Source of the DNA: Canibacter zhuwentaonis
Lineage (GTDB): Bacteria; Actinomycetota; Actinomycetes; Actinomycetales; Microbacteriaceae
DNA length: 64,000 nucleotides
Assembly (NCBI RefSeq): GCF_018531145.1
Contig: NZ_JAHDSZ010000001.1
Location: forward strand, 310,001-374,000
Direction of reading: 5' to 3'
Shown here: piece after piece, positions 63,959-64,000 of the stretch
Layout of the letters: the number at the start of each line of letters is the position of its first letter
Position numbering within the stretch: position 1 is the first letter of the stretch
Position numbers and translations under genes: made by a program
Notes under the pieces: generated by a model
The model's input: the letters and a program-made list of their open reading frames with translations, nothing else
What the model was told of the DNA's origin: nothing
The model's database searches: none

Positions 63959-64000
63959 CGCGAGCGCCCTTTTGCAGGATCATGCGTGCCAAGCTCTGTA

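Overview
This window looks like a chromosome segment from a small-genome actinobacterium, most likely of or near the family Microbacteriaceae. The reasons are the actinobacterial ctaC-ctaD-ctaF set, the DUF3043 protein, a PafBC WYL regulator beside tatC and a HelY-type helicase, EF-P with a PGKGGAF loop, and blocks in the order usual for that family (leuS-comEA-comEC-holA-rpsT-lepA-hemW-hrcA-dnaJ-rsmE-hinT-phoH-ybeY-CNNM-era, and rpsD-alaS-ruvX-mltG-aroE-aroC-aroK-aroB-efp-nusB). G+C is about half by eye. Genes are packed tightly with many 1-4 base stop/start overlaps. I see no phage, insertion sequence or CRISPR array. The species is not identified.

Layout. 1-4 kb: acetyltransferase, cytochrome oxidase subunits IV, I and II, and the iron-sulfur carrier ErpA. 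4-7.8 kb: DUF3043 membrane protein (+), pyrD, nrdR, a methyltransferase-like protein that has lost its catalytic core, and a short-chain dehydrogenase. 7.8-18.2 kb: lnt, helicase, tatC, fused pafBC, FKBP-like lipoprotein, trmI, HAD hydrolase, uppP. 18.3-19.2 kb: tRNA-Leu(GAG) and a DedA protein on the plus strand. 19.2-28.8 kb: nusB, efp, the shikimate genes aroB-K-C-E, mltG, ruvX, alaS. 29-35 kb: small membrane-anchored protein, thrC (+), rpsD with a structured leader, rarA, a DUF349 protein (+) and an AbiEi-like protein (+). 35-43 kb: rel, secF, secD, yajC, ruvB, ruvA, era. 43-54.7 kb: CNNM/CBS protein, ybeY, phoH, hinT, rsmE, dnaJ, hrcA, a DUF1990-HemW fusion, lepA, rpsT, holA. 54.7-64 kb: manA, comEC, comEA, leuS, and an App1-type phosphatase (+).

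The content is core biology: respiration, translation and ribosome quality control, Sec/Tat export and lipoprotein maturation, stringent response, Holliday junction processing, aromatic and pyrimidine synthesis, and the DNA-uptake proteins ComEA and ComEC. I found no clear new multi-gene system such as a defence island or biosynthetic cluster.

The unusual part is how this core has been remodelled: an in-frame loss of a methyltransferase core (6.1-7.0 kb); a DUF1990-HemW fusion (49.4-51.4 kb); two normally separate clusters joined at era/ruvA with no ruvC or yebC; no tatA between pafBC and tatC; an AT-rich PafBC fusion with altered WYL triplets; manA overlapping the 3' end of comEC; and short in-frame tandem repeats in four genes. 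Regulatory candidates are a three-hairpin rpsD leader with competing pairings, a palindrome cluster before comEA, a degenerate CIRCE before hrcA, and a terminator set directly between tRNA-Leu and dedA.
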